Source: Halobacteriovoraceae bacterium (GTDB lineage: Bacteria; Bdellovibrionota; Bacteriovoracia; Bacteriovoracales; Bacteriovoracaceae). Taken from it: a stretch of DNA of 47,159 nt. Below are positions 35,231 to 44,204 of this stretch, one piece after another; the stretch's first letter is position 1, and each line of letters begins with the position of its first letter. The notes beneath the pieces are model-generated. The model ran no database searches, had not been told where the DNA came from, and worked only from the letters and a program-made list of their open reading frames with translations. A program made the translations under genes and the position numbers. The stretch spans positions 57,500 through 104,658 of the forward strand of contig PAKC01000061.1 of assembly GCA_002706205.1 (NCBI GenBank), read 5' to 3'.

Positions 35231-35927
35231 TGAAAAATTCTGTCAACAGTTAACTATATTCCAAAATACTGTAACAGCTTGTCTAGATGTAATGATTGTT
35301 GAATATATTCTAAAAAATGAAAATGTTGTTGATATTGTAGAAAAACAATTTAAATTCTCTAATCCACATTTTTCATCAATCATTTTAAGGCAAAAACTAA
35401 TTTTTATTCAATATCTTTTTACCATTTTTGATCCTTCTGGATTTCATCTAGAAAAATTTTTAAATGAGAATATGCAACAGTTTAAAAAAGCCAATGTTAT
35501 TGACTATACTCAAACTGTTTTAAAGATGTTTCATGGAATAAACAAAGATGTAACAATTGTTAGAAATAATATTTCATCACATAGTAGTTACAATGAGAAA
35601 GGTCATAAAAAAGGATATGAGTCTCTTGCGAAAATTGATAATTCTGAACTCGATATTATTTTGTGTTTTTTAAGGCTAATTTCAGTTAACTTTAGAAATG
35701 CATACAATGTGACACAGACATATATAAAACAAGAAGTTAATAGAGAAGCTTTAATCCTAGAAGAAATAAGAAGAAAAATAGAATACAGTTTTACTATGAA
35801 AAAAGTAAAAGTCTTATATGAAGATATACTCGTAGACATAATTAGGATATTAGTGAGTAAGTATTATTCAAAAGGCATTCAGCCTTATTATGATATTAAA
35901 ACTGGACTTGCTTATTTTATGAATTAA
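35220..35927 (+). CDS. HEPN-like protein 2 of an overlapping pair
   Basis: A 235-residue helical protein, no signal or membrane segment. It has VTIVRNNISSHSSYNEKGH: Arg115-Asn-x4-His121, an RX5H motif again with Asn after Arg, as in HEPN domains. ATG 35220 lies within the end of gene 1, so translation is probably coupled. No antitoxin such as a MNT nucleotidyltransferase is adjacent. The two proteins do not look like close copies, so a heteromeric HEPN system is possible. No known family assigned. Confidence 0.5.
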   Translation: MGNNEKFCQQLTIFQNTVTACLDVMIVEYILKNENVVDIVEKQFKFSNPHFSSIILRQKLIFIQYLFTIFDPSGFHLEKFLNENMQQFKKANVIDYTQTVLKMFHGINKDVTIVRNNISSHSSYNEKGHKKGYESLAKIDNSELDIILCFLRLISVNFRNAYNVTQTYIKQEVNREALILEEIRRKIEYSFTMKKVKVLYEDILVDIIRILVSKYYSKGIQPYYDIKTGLAYFMN

Positions 35928-35946
35928 CTACAAAATGAATCAATTG

Positions 35947-35986
35947 AATTATCCAATAGATAATCGATAATTATCCAATCAATAAT
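35947..35986. promoter_or_regulatory. Two ATTATCC-type sites upstream of the transfer promoter
   Basis: AATTATCCA at 35947-35955 is followed by ATAGATAAT (35956-35964). AATTATCCA at 35969-35977 is followed by ATCAATAAT. The copies are 22 bases apart, about two helical turns. They resemble the 34293-34313 palindrome and end 62 bases before the -24 box, a plausible enhancer position for a sigma54 activator. Confidence 0.55.
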
Positions 35987-36047
35987 CATCAATTTTTTTA
36001 AATCACTTAAATAATTAAATTTACTACATTTTAGAAAATCTAAAACT

Positions 36048-36063
36048 TGGCACTCACCTTGCT
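36048..36063 (+). promoter_or_regulatory. Sigma54 (-24/-12) promoter of the transfer operon
   Basis: TGGCACTCACCTTGCT matches the sigma54 consensus TGGCAY-R-N4-TTGCW except for one base (T at the R position), with GG at 36049-36050 and GC at 36061-36062 correctly spaced. Predicted start near 36074, about 23 bases before the first gene at 36097. It is the only good match I found in the intergenic regions. Confidence 0.72.
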
Positions 36064-36096
36064 CTAGTAGGAACCATACCAACAACGGAGGTTTCT

Positions 36097-36279
36097 ATGA
36101 AAAGGTATTTTAATAAATTTCATTCATGCCCAAGATGTGGCGAAAGAGGTTATGAAAAACTAAGAACATATTCTCATTGTGTGAACTGTTTGTTTGTTCA
36201 TGATCATTCTTTTTGGGCAACTAGGTCTATAAAGCCAGAAATCAGGCAATCATTATTATCTCAACTACAACCATTCTAA
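36097..36279 (+). CDS. Small zinc-ribbon protein, first gene of transfer operon
   Basis: A 60-residue basic protein with SCPRCGERGYEKL (10-22) and HCVNCLF (27-33): two Cys-x2-Cys pairs 14 residues apart, a compact zinc ribbon. CGGAGG precedes the ATG at a good distance. Role unknown; it may bind nucleic acid. It is 12 bases before the large lipoprotein gene. Confidence 0.65.
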   Translation: MKRYFNKFHSCPRCGERGYEKLRTYSHCVNCLFVHDHSFWATRSIKPEIRQSLLSQLQPF

Positions 36280-36291
36280 TAGGAGGAATAA

Positions 36292-38190
36292 GTGAATTAT
36301 TTTTTATTAATTTTGTTATTATTATCTACTGCGTGTTCTTTTAAAAGTTCAAAAGATGAGAAGGAAAGCACAAGATCAGTAGAAGAGTTAAAACCATCAG
36401 ACTTGAAAAAAATGGATTCTGACGGAGACTTAATCTCTGATTATGAAGAAAAGGAAAGAGGCCTAGATCCGCTTGTGGCAAACTTTCCAAAGTTAAGCAT
36501 TAATTTTCTTCAAGATTATTCAATAAAGGTTCTTTTTGAAGACGAGTCCGAATTCTTAATTGATACAAAAGTCGCAAGAGATAACCCTGATTTTAAATAT
36601 CGAATAGGGGAGCTTTTTCTAAGGGAAAATTCTCATGATAATGCAGCTAAGTATGGCCGTTTTTCGGGTGTATCAACAGGTGAAATCAAACAACAGGATT
36701 ATACTTGGGTGAAATATCCTGACATTGATAAGGACTATTACTTTAGTAAGACAAGAGAATATAAGTATTGGTCAAAGAATAAAGTAAAAGAGTCTTCAAT
36801 CAATTTAGAGAATACCCTTAAATTAATGGAGTCACCTTTATTTGATACGATTGAAGAAGTAGAACTCAATTTCTATTATTATAGCTACTCCAAAGAAGCT
36901 TATGTTCAGCTACACACAGAAAAACTCGATAGAACTTTCCAATCTGGGATAAGAGAGGATTTTCAAATTACAATCTCAAATCCTCCATTAGAGCTTATTG
37001 AAGATACATATTTTCGTCATGGGGAATTTATTATCTCTGAGGTTAAGGACTTTTATATTCCAAGCCTAAAACTAAAATATTCAGATTTAATGAATTCAAT
37101 TAAGGCAAAGACAATTCCAATTTATAAAACAACACCTTTTGAAAATGACCTTAACTATGTAGCAATTAATAAAAATGGTGAGAAATTTATTTCTGTCATG
37201 GCGAAGCTTTTCTCAGACAAGTTCAGTGTACAAGAAGACAAGCTTGTTCAAGTTGAGCAGTTTTCAAATAATTTGCCAGATTATGATTATCTTCATGAAG
37301 TATCATCAGAAGACAAAGCCGGTAAATGGTTTGTAATGACAAATAAAGTCAAGGATCAGTATCTTAAGCATAATTTTACTAATAGTGACTCGATAACCCT
37401 CTCTTACCTTACTGGGAATGAATTATCTAAAAGAGTAAATGAAAGGATTTATGCTTTTTCTGAAAACATTCAAAGTAAAGATAATGGAAAGCTATATGCT
37501 ATTGGAAATGTAACTAATAATAGCGATATTGAATTATCAATTTTCTTAAACGAATTAGAAGGTATACAGCTTGATGTAAAGAATGGGAATTTCTACTACC
37601 GTCCACCAAATTGTAGAAACTGTACTGGAACAAACTGGTCAGTAGCAGCAGAGTTTCAGGTTAACTCATTTTCAGGCTTTAATCATCAATGGTTTGTTAA
37701 AGATATAGCAGAAGCAAAATCATCGTTTGAAATTTTAATCAATAATAAAGTTTTAAGTCTAGGTGAATTGGTTGCAGAGAACCATGCAACTTTTGAACTT
37801 AAGGGGGATGAATCTTTCAATTATGTCCATATAACCATCAACAATCTTAATGAATTAGAAGTTATAGAAACAGGAAAAGAGAATGTTGCATTTGTTCGTA
37901 TCAAGCCACTTAAAGTTGGTCAGACAGGTGAGGGAGTGCAGATAAACACAATGGGCGGACATAATATTGATAAGGTTTTTCATGCTGGACTTGTTTGCTT
38001 ACAAGAAGCGGCAAAAAGAAAAGTACCACTTGCTGTGACTAGTTGGAAGTTTGATGAATGGCAAAAGAAGGTTCCATGGGGACAAGCTGATCCTAGGACA
38101 GGCTACAAACCCAATAAAGGTAATCTCAAAAAGTTTTGGACAGGAACTATAGTCGATCTAATTTCAACTGTAACAATTAACTATAACTAG
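36292..38190 (+). CDS. Large lipoprotein with calcium-binding repeat, transfer operon
   Basis: A 632-residue exported lipoprotein: signal MNYFLLILLLLSTAC with lipobox Cys15 (GTG start after AGGAGG). Residues about 42-60 hold DSDGDLISDYEEKERGLDP, a thrombospondin type-3/EF-hand-like calcium loop common in surface proteins. The long remainder is mostly beta-rich and ends in a conserved-looking segment (KVPWGQADPRTGY, TGTIVDLISTVTI). I do not recognise the family. Its place just before the pilin gene suggests a mating-pair, adhesion or exclusion role. Confidence 0.65.
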   Translation: MNYFLLILLLLSTACSFKSSKDEKESTRSVEELKPSDLKKMDSDGDLISDYEEKERGLDPLVANFPKLSINFLQDYSIKVLFEDESEFLIDTKVARDNPDFKYRIGELFLRENSHDNAAKYGRFSGVSTGEIKQQDYTWVKYPDIDKDYYFSKTREYKYWSKNKVKESSINLENTLKLMESPLFDTIEEVELNFYYYSYSKEAYVQLHTEKLDRTFQSGIREDFQITISNPPLELIEDTYFRHGEFIISEVKDFYIPSLKLKYSDLMNSIKAKTIPIYKTTPFENDLNYVAINKNGEKFISVMAKLFSDKFSVQEDKLVQVEQFSNNLPDYDYLHEVSSEDKAGKWFVMTNKVKDQYLKHNFTNSDSITLSYLTGNELSKRVNERIYAFSENIQSKDNGKLYAIGNVTNNSDIELSIFLNELEGIQLDVKNGNFYYRPPNCRNCTGTNWSVAAEFQVNSFSGFNHQWFVKDIAEAKSSFEILINNKVLSLGELVAENHATFELKGDESFNYVHITINNLNELEVIETGKENVAFVRIKPLKVGQTGEGVQINTMGGHNIDKVFHAGLVCLQEAAKRKVPLAVTSWKFDEWQKKVPWGQADPRTGYKPNKGNLKKFWTGTIVDLISTVTINYN

Positions 38191-38198
38191 GAGGACTT

Positions 38199-38456
38199 AT
38201 GCCAATACTAATAAGTTTGTACTTATTTTTATCTAACAATGCATTTGCTCGAAGCTTAAAAGCAACAGCAGACAAACTTGCTCAAGAAACAACAAGAATT
38301 GGCCATGGGGTTGCTCTTTTTGGTTTAGTTGTTGCTGGCATCTATTTTATGATTGGAAAGCAAGATGCAGCTACTAAAATGACACAGGCCTTGATGGGTG
38401 TTGGGATTCTTATGCTAAGCCCGAGTATTATCACTTTTGTTAAAGGACTAGTGTAA
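38199..38456 (+). CDS. VirB2/TrbC-like pilin
   Basis: An 85-residue protein with a short signal-like N terminus and two hydrophobic helices (about 36-53 and 62-82), separated by GKQDAATKM: the usual layout of a VirB2/TrbC major pilin. AGGAGG precedes the ATG. Its stop overlaps the VirB3-like start by one base. It should form the conjugative pilus after processing. Confidence 0.8.
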   Translation: MPILISLYLFLSNNAFARSLKATADKLAQETTRIGHGVALFGLVVAGIYFMIGKQDAATKMTQALMGVGILMLSPSIITFVKGLV

Positions 38457-38707
38457 TGAAAAGGTATCCAAAATTTCTTAAAACACTTCCTGAGTTCTAT
38501 GGATTAAGTTTTTATGAAATAGGTGCGTTAATCGTCGGTCTATATTTAGCGATGATTTTAAAGCTCTCTCCACTATATACCTTGCTGACTTCAGCAATAT
38601 GTATTGGAGTGCTCAAAGTTATAAAAAGAAATTTTGACTTAAAGGCTTACTTTTTACCAACAAGAAAGGATTTAGATTTATCCGAATTTAAAAGGAGAAC
38701 TAAATGA
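38456..38707 (+). CDS. VirB3/TraL-like inner-membrane protein
   Basis: An 83-residue protein with two adjacent hydrophobic helices (about 20-38 and 41-58) in the middle and a basic tail (KAYFLPTRKDLDL), the shape of VirB3/TraL. It overlaps the pilin stop and the VirB4-like ATG, as virB3 commonly does. It should sit at the base of the secretion channel with VirB4. Confidence 0.78.
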   Translation: MKRYPKFLKTLPEFYGLSFYEIGALIVGLYLAMILKLSPLYTLLTSAICIGVLKVIKRNFDLKAYFLPTRKDLDLSEFKRRTK

Positions 38708-40578
38708 TTCCCTTATTTGAAGTAAACGGACATGAACTAGTTTCCTTAAATGGTAAGAAGAGTTCTTTTTATCAGATCATTCCCTCAGATATTGAGGGGA
38801 TGACTGATTTTTCGCAAAAAGAGATTTTTAGTGAGCTTGAAAGAAACCTAGTTGATTATGAAGATATGGCCAAGATTTATTGGATTAATAATAAGCTTTA
38901 TATAAATGCTTTCTCTGATATCGAGTTGGCAAATGCAGAAATAAAGCCTTGTAATGAACCATTAACGACTTTTATCAATAATTACTCTGATCAGGTGAGT
39001 TTTTATGAGAATTACTTAACTGTTGGGAATGAATTTATCAGACTTTTATCAATAAAAGATTATCCAGCATCACTAAATCTACTAGAAACACAAATCTGGC
39101 CTGACTTTGTTTTAAATCTTAAAAAGATTGAAAAGACCCATGCTAAAACGAAGATAAACTTCAAAAGAAAGCTTCATTATTCAAATCTATTTAAGGGGAT
39201 GAGAGATGTTGATTCGGAGAATGCCTATAATGAAGCTGAAGATCTTCTTGATAGTATAGCGAGAGGTGATAGTGCTTTGTTTGAAGTTGAAACATTTTTG
39301 ATTATAAGGTCAAATTCGAAAGAATACTTAGATCAAAAGACAGAAGAGGTATTCCAAAATTTCAAAAGCATTGATGGTTACTTATTTCAAGAAGAAAGAG
39401 GTTTACCATATTTCTTTCAGTCACTTATACCTGGAGTCCCTGCAAGTTTTAAAAGATCTGATTTATGTCCATCAGGTTATCTGTCTTATCTATTACCATT
39501 TCATAGAGACTTTATTCATCTTGATGGACTAAAGCTAAGTTCAAGACAAGGTAATGATCTGTATATTAATTTATTCTCTAAAAGTGCAATTAATTACAAT
39601 GTTTTGATTACAGGAACATCTGGACAGGGAAAATCTATGATGGCCAATAAGATTCTAGAGCATGAACTGTCTAACGGCGTAAAGGGAATGATCTTAGACC
39701 TTGGAAACTCTTTTTATAAAACATCTAAGTTTTATAAAGGAGAAGTCCTTTCAGACAAGTTTAATCCAATGCAATTTAGAAATCCAAGATATCTAAAAGA
39801 ATTCATTTTATCTGTAATAGAGGAAAAGATTGGAAAAAAAGAAGAGGGGAAACTTTTTGAATCAATAAAATCAATTTTGGAGGGAGAGATTACCAAATTC
39901 TCAGATCTCCTGCTTGCATTAGAGAAGGATTTTGAAGGTATAAGCTACTATTTTAGCGAATTAGAAACCTTCTTCACGGAGGAAGAGTGTGAGCTTAATA
40001 ATTTAACCTATTGTGATTTCTCTAATTATCCAGAGGCAATGAAAGCACCTTTAATTATTTATCTCATTGAGTTCTTCAAACATTTAGAAGGAAAGAAGAT
40101 ATTTGTTTTTGATGAGTGTTGGCACTTACTAAACAAAAACGCAGATTATATTGCTGAGTGCTTTCGAACTTTTAGAAAGCATCAAGCAAGTGCAATCGCT
40201 ATTTCTCAAAATCTTGATGATTTTTCAATAACTCAACTAGGAAGAGTCATTATTCAAAATACTTATTGGAAATTCATGTTTAGACAAAGTCTTTCTGTTT
40301 CTGAATTCATGGATCAGCATACGATTGAGCTTTTAAATACAATCAAGTCAAAAAAAGGGGATTACAGTGAATTTTTACTACTGTCAGAAGATCATAAGAA
40401 GCCTATTCGTTATTATCCTTCTTACTTGGAATACCAATTATTTACTTCGGATAGGGAAGATAACAACAAGCTATTTAATTATATAAACACAAATAATGAG
40501 TTTTTGTCTTTTCAAGAATGCTTAATCAATTTTACAAAATTAAAACATCCATTCTGGGAGTATACAGATGAAAGATAA
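38704..40578 (+). CDS. VirB4/TraC-like secretion ATPase
   Basis: A 624-residue cytoplasmic ATPase that powers pilus assembly and transfer. The N-terminal half is the VirB4 domain with PYFFQSLIPG (about 235-244). Walker A is GTSGQGKS (304-311), followed by KGMILDLGNSFY, and Walker B is KKIFVFDECWHLL, then FRTFRKHQASAIAISQN. It is somewhat shorter than the usual 780-840 residues, mainly at the N terminus. It overlaps the genes on both sides. Confidence 0.92.
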   Translation: MIPLFEVNGHELVSLNGKKSSFYQIIPSDIEGMTDFSQKEIFSELERNLVDYEDMAKIYWINNKLYINAFSDIELANAEIKPCNEPLTTFINNYSDQVSFYENYLTVGNEFIRLLSIKDYPASLNLLETQIWPDFVLNLKKIEKTHAKTKINFKRKLHYSNLFKGMRDVDSENAYNEAEDLLDSIARGDSALFEVETFLIIRSNSKEYLDQKTEEVFQNFKSIDGYLFQEERGLPYFFQSLIPGVPASFKRSDLCPSGYLSYLLPFHRDFIHLDGLKLSSRQGNDLYINLFSKSAINYNVLITGTSGQGKSMMANKILEHELSNGVKGMILDLGNSFYKTSKFYKGEVLSDKFNPMQFRNPRYLKEFILSVIEEKIGKKEEGKLFESIKSILEGEITKFSDLLLALEKDFEGISYYFSELETFFTEEECELNNLTYCDFSNYPEAMKAPLIIYLIEFFKHLEGKKIFVFDECWHLLNKNADYIAECFRTFRKHQASAIAISQNLDDFSITQLGRVIIQNTYWKFMFRQSLSVSEFMDQHTIELLNTIKSKKGDYSEFLLLSEDHKKPIRYYPSYLEYQLFTSDREDNNKLFNYINTNNEFLSFQECLINFTKLKHPFWEYTDER

Positions 40579-41230
40579 AATAACCGCAAGTATTTTGGCA
40601 ATGTCTCTTTCCATGCCTGCATATTCATCAATGTTTGGTGAAGAGACTGCGGTACTAATCGAAATTGCATCTACTACAGCTAGTCAACTTAACGAACTAG
40701 AGCAACTTGTAACAAACGCAGAGAAATACACTAAAAAGATGCAAGAATATAACGAGCTTATGATGGATCATTACTGGCGAGCAGAAAGGATTCTTTTTGT
40801 AGCAGAATCTATTGCTGCCAAGAAAGAAGCAAAAGATCTAGGAGATCTAAACTGGGCGATTAGAGAACTTAAATATTCAATGGCCGAACTCAAAAGTCTT
40901 ATGATCGAATACAAAGAGATTAAGAATGACGAAGATCGAACCAAGTATCTTGTTAAGAAACAAAAAGAAATAAATAAGAAAAAAGGAAAACTAGCTGAGC
41001 ATCAAATTAAATCAGCAAAAAATGCTACGACAACGGGAAGGGCAACACAAGTTACAGCTCAAAATACAGCACTTATATATGAGCAGAATGTAGAGATGCA
41101 CAACACACAACTAGAAATTTTAGAAAAAATTTCAACTAGCAATAGACTTCAAGCGGAGCAGTTAGAAGAAAAACGACTTGAGCAGATTGAGAAAGAGAAA
41201 TTTTATGGAATGGATAAGGCCAGAAAATGA
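40568..41230 (+). CDS. VirB5/TrbJ-like exported coiled-coil protein
   Basis: A 220-residue exported protein with signal peptide (ITASILAMSLSMPAYS) and long helical, coiled-coil-prone segments (about 35-125 and 170-215, very rich in Glu, Lys and Gln). Position after VirB4 and the TASQLNELEQLV...KKMQEYNEL pattern fit VirB5/TrbJ minor pilus components. The match is mainly by position and shape. Confidence 0.65.
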   Translation: MKDKITASILAMSLSMPAYSSMFGEETAVLIEIASTTASQLNELEQLVTNAEKYTKKMQEYNELMMDHYWRAERILFVAESIAAKKEAKDLGDLNWAIRELKYSMAELKSLMIEYKEIKNDEDRTKYLVKKQKEINKKKGKLAEHQIKSAKNATTTGRATQVTAQNTALIYEQNVEMHNTQLEILEKISTSNRLQAEQLEEKRLEQIEKEKFYGMDKARK

Positions 41231-42504
41231 TTAATGTACTTCAAGATATGCTTTTAATTGAAGATCCAAGCGTATTTAGACTCTATCAAGAGCTAATAAA
41301 AATTGCGAACTACTTTGTTGCACCTGTTTTTACAATTGCTCTATTGTTTGAATATTTCGGGGATATGAATTTTTCAGCAGTCGTAAAGAAGCTATTTCTC
41401 GTTATTGTTTTTATGGGGGCATTTTATACTTTTCATACTGAGGGGACAAAAGTTGCGCTATCTAGTGCAAATCAAACTCTTAGAAGAGTTAGTCCAACTA
41501 ATCTATTTGTTAAAAGATGGACTCAAGCAAAGGTTAAAACAAAGAAACAAAAAGGATGGGATTCGTTAAAAAGTATTTTAATTCCAAATCTTAATGATCT
41601 TATTGGAACGGCATTTTTTCTACTAGCAAAGTTATTCATCTGGCTATTAAAACTAATATACTCAAGTGTTTACCACTTAACATATATCTTTGCTGGAGTA
41701 ACGGCCATTCTATATTTTCTTGGGTGGACGAAAGATGCTTTAAAGGGAACTGTACAGGCCAGTTTATGGTGCATGGTAATGCCGTTTGTGATTGTTGCGA
41801 TTCTCTCCTTGGTTGGAAACAGCATTGAAGCGACAGCACTCAATGGAGATCTTGTTATCGCGAAGATAGATACAATTATATGGCTATTTGGTGTCACTCT
41901 ACTTCTTTTAATCAGTCCTCTTATCACTTATGGAATGATCAGAGGGGATGGGATTCACTCATTTGGATCAAAAATGGGGGCAATGGTTGTTAGTTCAGGA
42001 ATTAAGGCCATGACCTTTTATCCAATGATGGCAAAAATGATGAGCATTGCTAAAAATAGGACTTTATCTCCATTTAAGTCTTTAAATCCTAATCAGCAAA
42101 AGAATTTTAATGGAAGTAAGGCGAGTTCAAAAAATAACTATAACAAGAATGCCAAATTTCAAAATAAGAAGTCTGGTGAGAAAAGCTCTGTTACTAATGT
42201 TGCAAATAGGAACTCAACTGGGCGTGTAAATGAAAAGAGCAATACTTCTCAAGTAACAAACGCAGGCAAAGCACCAGTTGTTAGGTCTAAAACTCAACCT
42301 CAATCACAAACTAAAGAAGTAAAGAGTTCTAGTAATAGAGAACGAAATAATAAATCGTTGAATACAAAAGAACTGCTTAGGTTAAAAACTCAAAATCCTA
42401 AGGAGTTTAAGAAGCAGGCCCCGAAAAAGCAGCTAGAAAGAAAACAAGAGAAGCTTGAGCGATGGAACACGAGAGCACAAAAATGGAATAAGGAGAAAAA
42501 ATAA
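41227..42504 (+). CDS. VirB6/TrbL-like polytopic protein with long basic tail
   Basis: A 425-residue inner-membrane protein: about five to six hydrophobic helices between residues 25 and 280, a layout like VirB6/TrbL. From about residue 285 to the end it is a low-complexity hydrophilic tail, rich in Asn, Lys, Ser and Gln (for example NKNAKFQNKKSGEKSS), unusual in length. The family assignment rests on topology and position between the B5- and B8-like genes. It overlaps both neighbours. Confidence 0.7.
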   Translation: MINVLQDMLLIEDPSVFRLYQELIKIANYFVAPVFTIALLFEYFGDMNFSAVVKKLFLVIVFMGAFYTFHTEGTKVALSSANQTLRRVSPTNLFVKRWTQAKVKTKKQKGWDSLKSILIPNLNDLIGTAFFLLAKLFIWLLKLIYSSVYHLTYIFAGVTAILYFLGWTKDALKGTVQASLWCMVMPFVIVAILSLVGNSIEATALNGDLVIAKIDTIIWLFGVTLLLLISPLITYGMIRGDGIHSFGSKMGAMVVSSGIKAMTFYPMMAKMMSIAKNRTLSPFKSLNPNQQKNFNGSKASSKNNYNKNAKFQNKKSGEKSSVTNVANRNSTGRVNEKSNTSQVTNAGKAPVVRSKTQPQSQTKEVKSSSNRERNNKSLNTKELLRLKTQNPKEFKKQAPKKQLERKQEKLERWNTRAQKWNKEKK

Positions 42505-42953
42505 TGAATTTTGATGATTTTGAAATGTCATATAGAAAAGAGAATCGAAAGCTTAAGTTAGCTTTAGCTATAACCTTGGTGATTACATCAATAACGACTT
42601 TAAGTGTTCTGCTTCAAAAAAAGTATTACCTTTATAAGGGAAAAGATATTTTTGAAGAAAGACCTCTAGCTACAGAAGTTTGTCGTTTAGGTTTTCAAAG
42701 TCTAGCAGAAGGGGAGCCAAATCCCTATGTCGTAACAGATGAAATAATTAATTTAGTAAGTAAAAATCCATTCTCACTAGTCATAGATAAAATTTTGAAG
42801 CTTGAATCACTAGAAAAGGGGGCTTGCAAAATTATTTTAAGATCTAATGGTAAATTACTGGCATTTAAGGTGGGACTAGCTGAAAGTTCACTTTATCCAT
42901 TTAATTATAAATTAATTCAGTTAGACGAATTAGCAGTAAAGGAGAATATATAA
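42504..42953 (+). CDS. VirB8-like bitopic protein
   Basis: A 149-residue protein: short cytoplasmic N terminus, one transmembrane helix (about 19-39) and a periplasmic domain. Topology and position before the VirB9-like gene suggest VirB8/TraE, though it is shorter than the usual 200-240 residues and the sequence itself is not decisive. It overlaps the previous stop and the next start by one base each. Confidence 0.5.
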   Translation: MNFDDFEMSYRKENRKLKLALAITLVITSITTLSVLLQKKYYLYKGKDIFEERPLATEVCRLGFQSLAEGEPNPYVVTDEIINLVSKNPFSLVIDKILKLESLEKGACKIILRSNGKLLAFKVGLAESSLYPFNYKLIQLDELAVKENI

Positions 42954-43423
42954 TGACTTTTTATATATTAATGAATCAGATAACGACAATATTCTTAAGT
43001 TTAAATTTATTGACAACTCTTAGCTTTGATTCTGAAGTTATTAGTTATCTCTATGGTGGAAGTAAAGAAGAAATGTTCTTTCAGGTCACAAATAATAATC
43101 GAACATTGGCCTTAAAACCAATGATGGATGGGAACTATTCAAACTTATTGGTGATAACTAAAGAACGAAAATATTATTTTGATTTAAAGCAAACAAATCA
43201 AAACTCACATCAGTTTATTGAAATTAAAGATGGTGTTGCAAGTCATGCACTTACAAAAAAGATCAAAACAAAAGATTATGAAATATTAGAAGGACAAAGC
43301 TCAATACTCTTTGTGAACAATTCTAATAGTGAAGTCACAGTGAACTCAATAAAGGTAAAGAGTCGGGACTATTTTTCAAAGGGTGTACCAATTATTCTGA
43401 ATGGGAAGCGTATTCTTAACTAA
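42953..43423 (+). CDS. VirB9/TrbG-like protein, short form
   Basis: A 156-residue exported protein. SEVISYLYGGSKEEMFFQVT (27-46), then LALKPMMDGNYSNLLVITKERKYYFDL, matches the N-terminal beta domain of VirB9/TrbG (pattern LA..P....NL.V.T..R.Y...). The family's C-terminal domain, which contacts VirB7 and the outer-membrane pore, seems missing or much reduced. It is placed between VirB8- and VirB10-like genes as expected. Confidence 0.65.
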   Translation: MTFYILMNQITTIFLSLNLLTTLSFDSEVISYLYGGSKEEMFFQVTNNNRTLALKPMMDGNYSNLLVITKERKYYFDLKQTNQNSHQFIEIKDGVASHALTKKIKTKDYEILEGQSSILFVNNSNSEVTVNSIKVKSRDYFSKGVPIILNGKRILN

Positions 43424-43445
43424 GTAAGACCAAAAAGAGGAAAAA

Positions 43446-44204
43446 ATGAAGAATCTAACGATTATATTGATCGTCTTGGGAGGCTTTGCTCAAAAAAGCG
43501 ATTTGTGGGCCAAGGAAGCAAGAATTACAAGACTCAGTATTAAGAATAATGTTCAAAAGACAATAAAACAAAGGAGGCCTAAAGGTGATTTACTTAAAAA
43601 CCTTATTCAAAACAACAAAAAACTTAACGAGTTACTTAAAGCGAGGACAGCAGCTCCTGTTATTTGGGAGGGACAAAAAAGAATCCTCACAGGAAAAACA
43701 TACCGTGGTACTCTTCTAAATACGATTGTATCAACCAATCAAGGGACACCTGTTCTTGTAAGGGCACATTTAAACCAAGGACTTCCATATAATAGTAAGT
43801 TCTCTTGTCTGGCCACAACTCAGAACAAGAGAGTTTATTGCGTATGTAATAAATTAGTCACAGCTTCAAAAGAAATTCCTATCCAAGCACAACTTCTTAA
43901 CATTGATGGTTCAAGTGGCCTAGAAGGACTTTATGAAGATGGAAAAGAGGATTTAATCGCAGGTGCTGTCATAAGTGATTTCTCACAAGGAATGCTTTCT
44001 GCTGCTCAAAATAGGATCGCAACACCTTTTGGAGCGATTCAAGATACGTCAGTAAAAAATCAGCTCTTACAAGGTGCAATTAATTCTGCAAATACGACTT
44101 CAGAAATTTTACTAGAAGAAATGAAGTCTGCTGTTCCTGTTGTAACGATTGTAGCGGGTACAGAAGTATTAATCTATTTTATGGAGGCAATAAATGAAAA
44201 TTAG
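43446..44204 (+). CDS. VirB10/TrbI-like protein, short form
   Basis: A 252-residue exported protein with an N-terminal signal or anchor. The C-terminal region is VirB10-like: an ILTGKTYRGTLLNTIVST entry, a beta-barrel-like middle (VLVRAHLNQG, YCVCNKLV, IPIQAQLLN) and VPVVTIVAGTEVLIYFMEAI at the end. It lacks the long Pro-rich cytoplasmic/periplasmic N terminus of full VirB10 proteins. It overlaps the next lipoprotein gene by 11 bases. Confidence 0.72.
   Translation: MKNLTIILIVLGGFAQKSDLWAKEARITRLSIKNNVQKTIKQRRPKGDLLKNLIQNNKKLNELLKARTAAPVIWEGQKRILTGKTYRGTLLNTIVSTNQGTPVLVRAHLNQGLPYNSKFSCLATTQNKRVYCVCNKLVTASKEIPIQAQLLNIDGSSGLEGLYEDGKEDLIAGAVISDFSQGMLSAAQNRIATPFGAIQDTSVKNQLLQGAINSANTTSEILLEEMKSAVPVVTIVAGTEVLIYFMEAINEN

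Noticed and set aside
41636-41927. Reverse-strand frames inside the VirB6-like gene
   Set aside because: They are antisense shadows within a well-supported membrane protein gene in a continuous forward operon.
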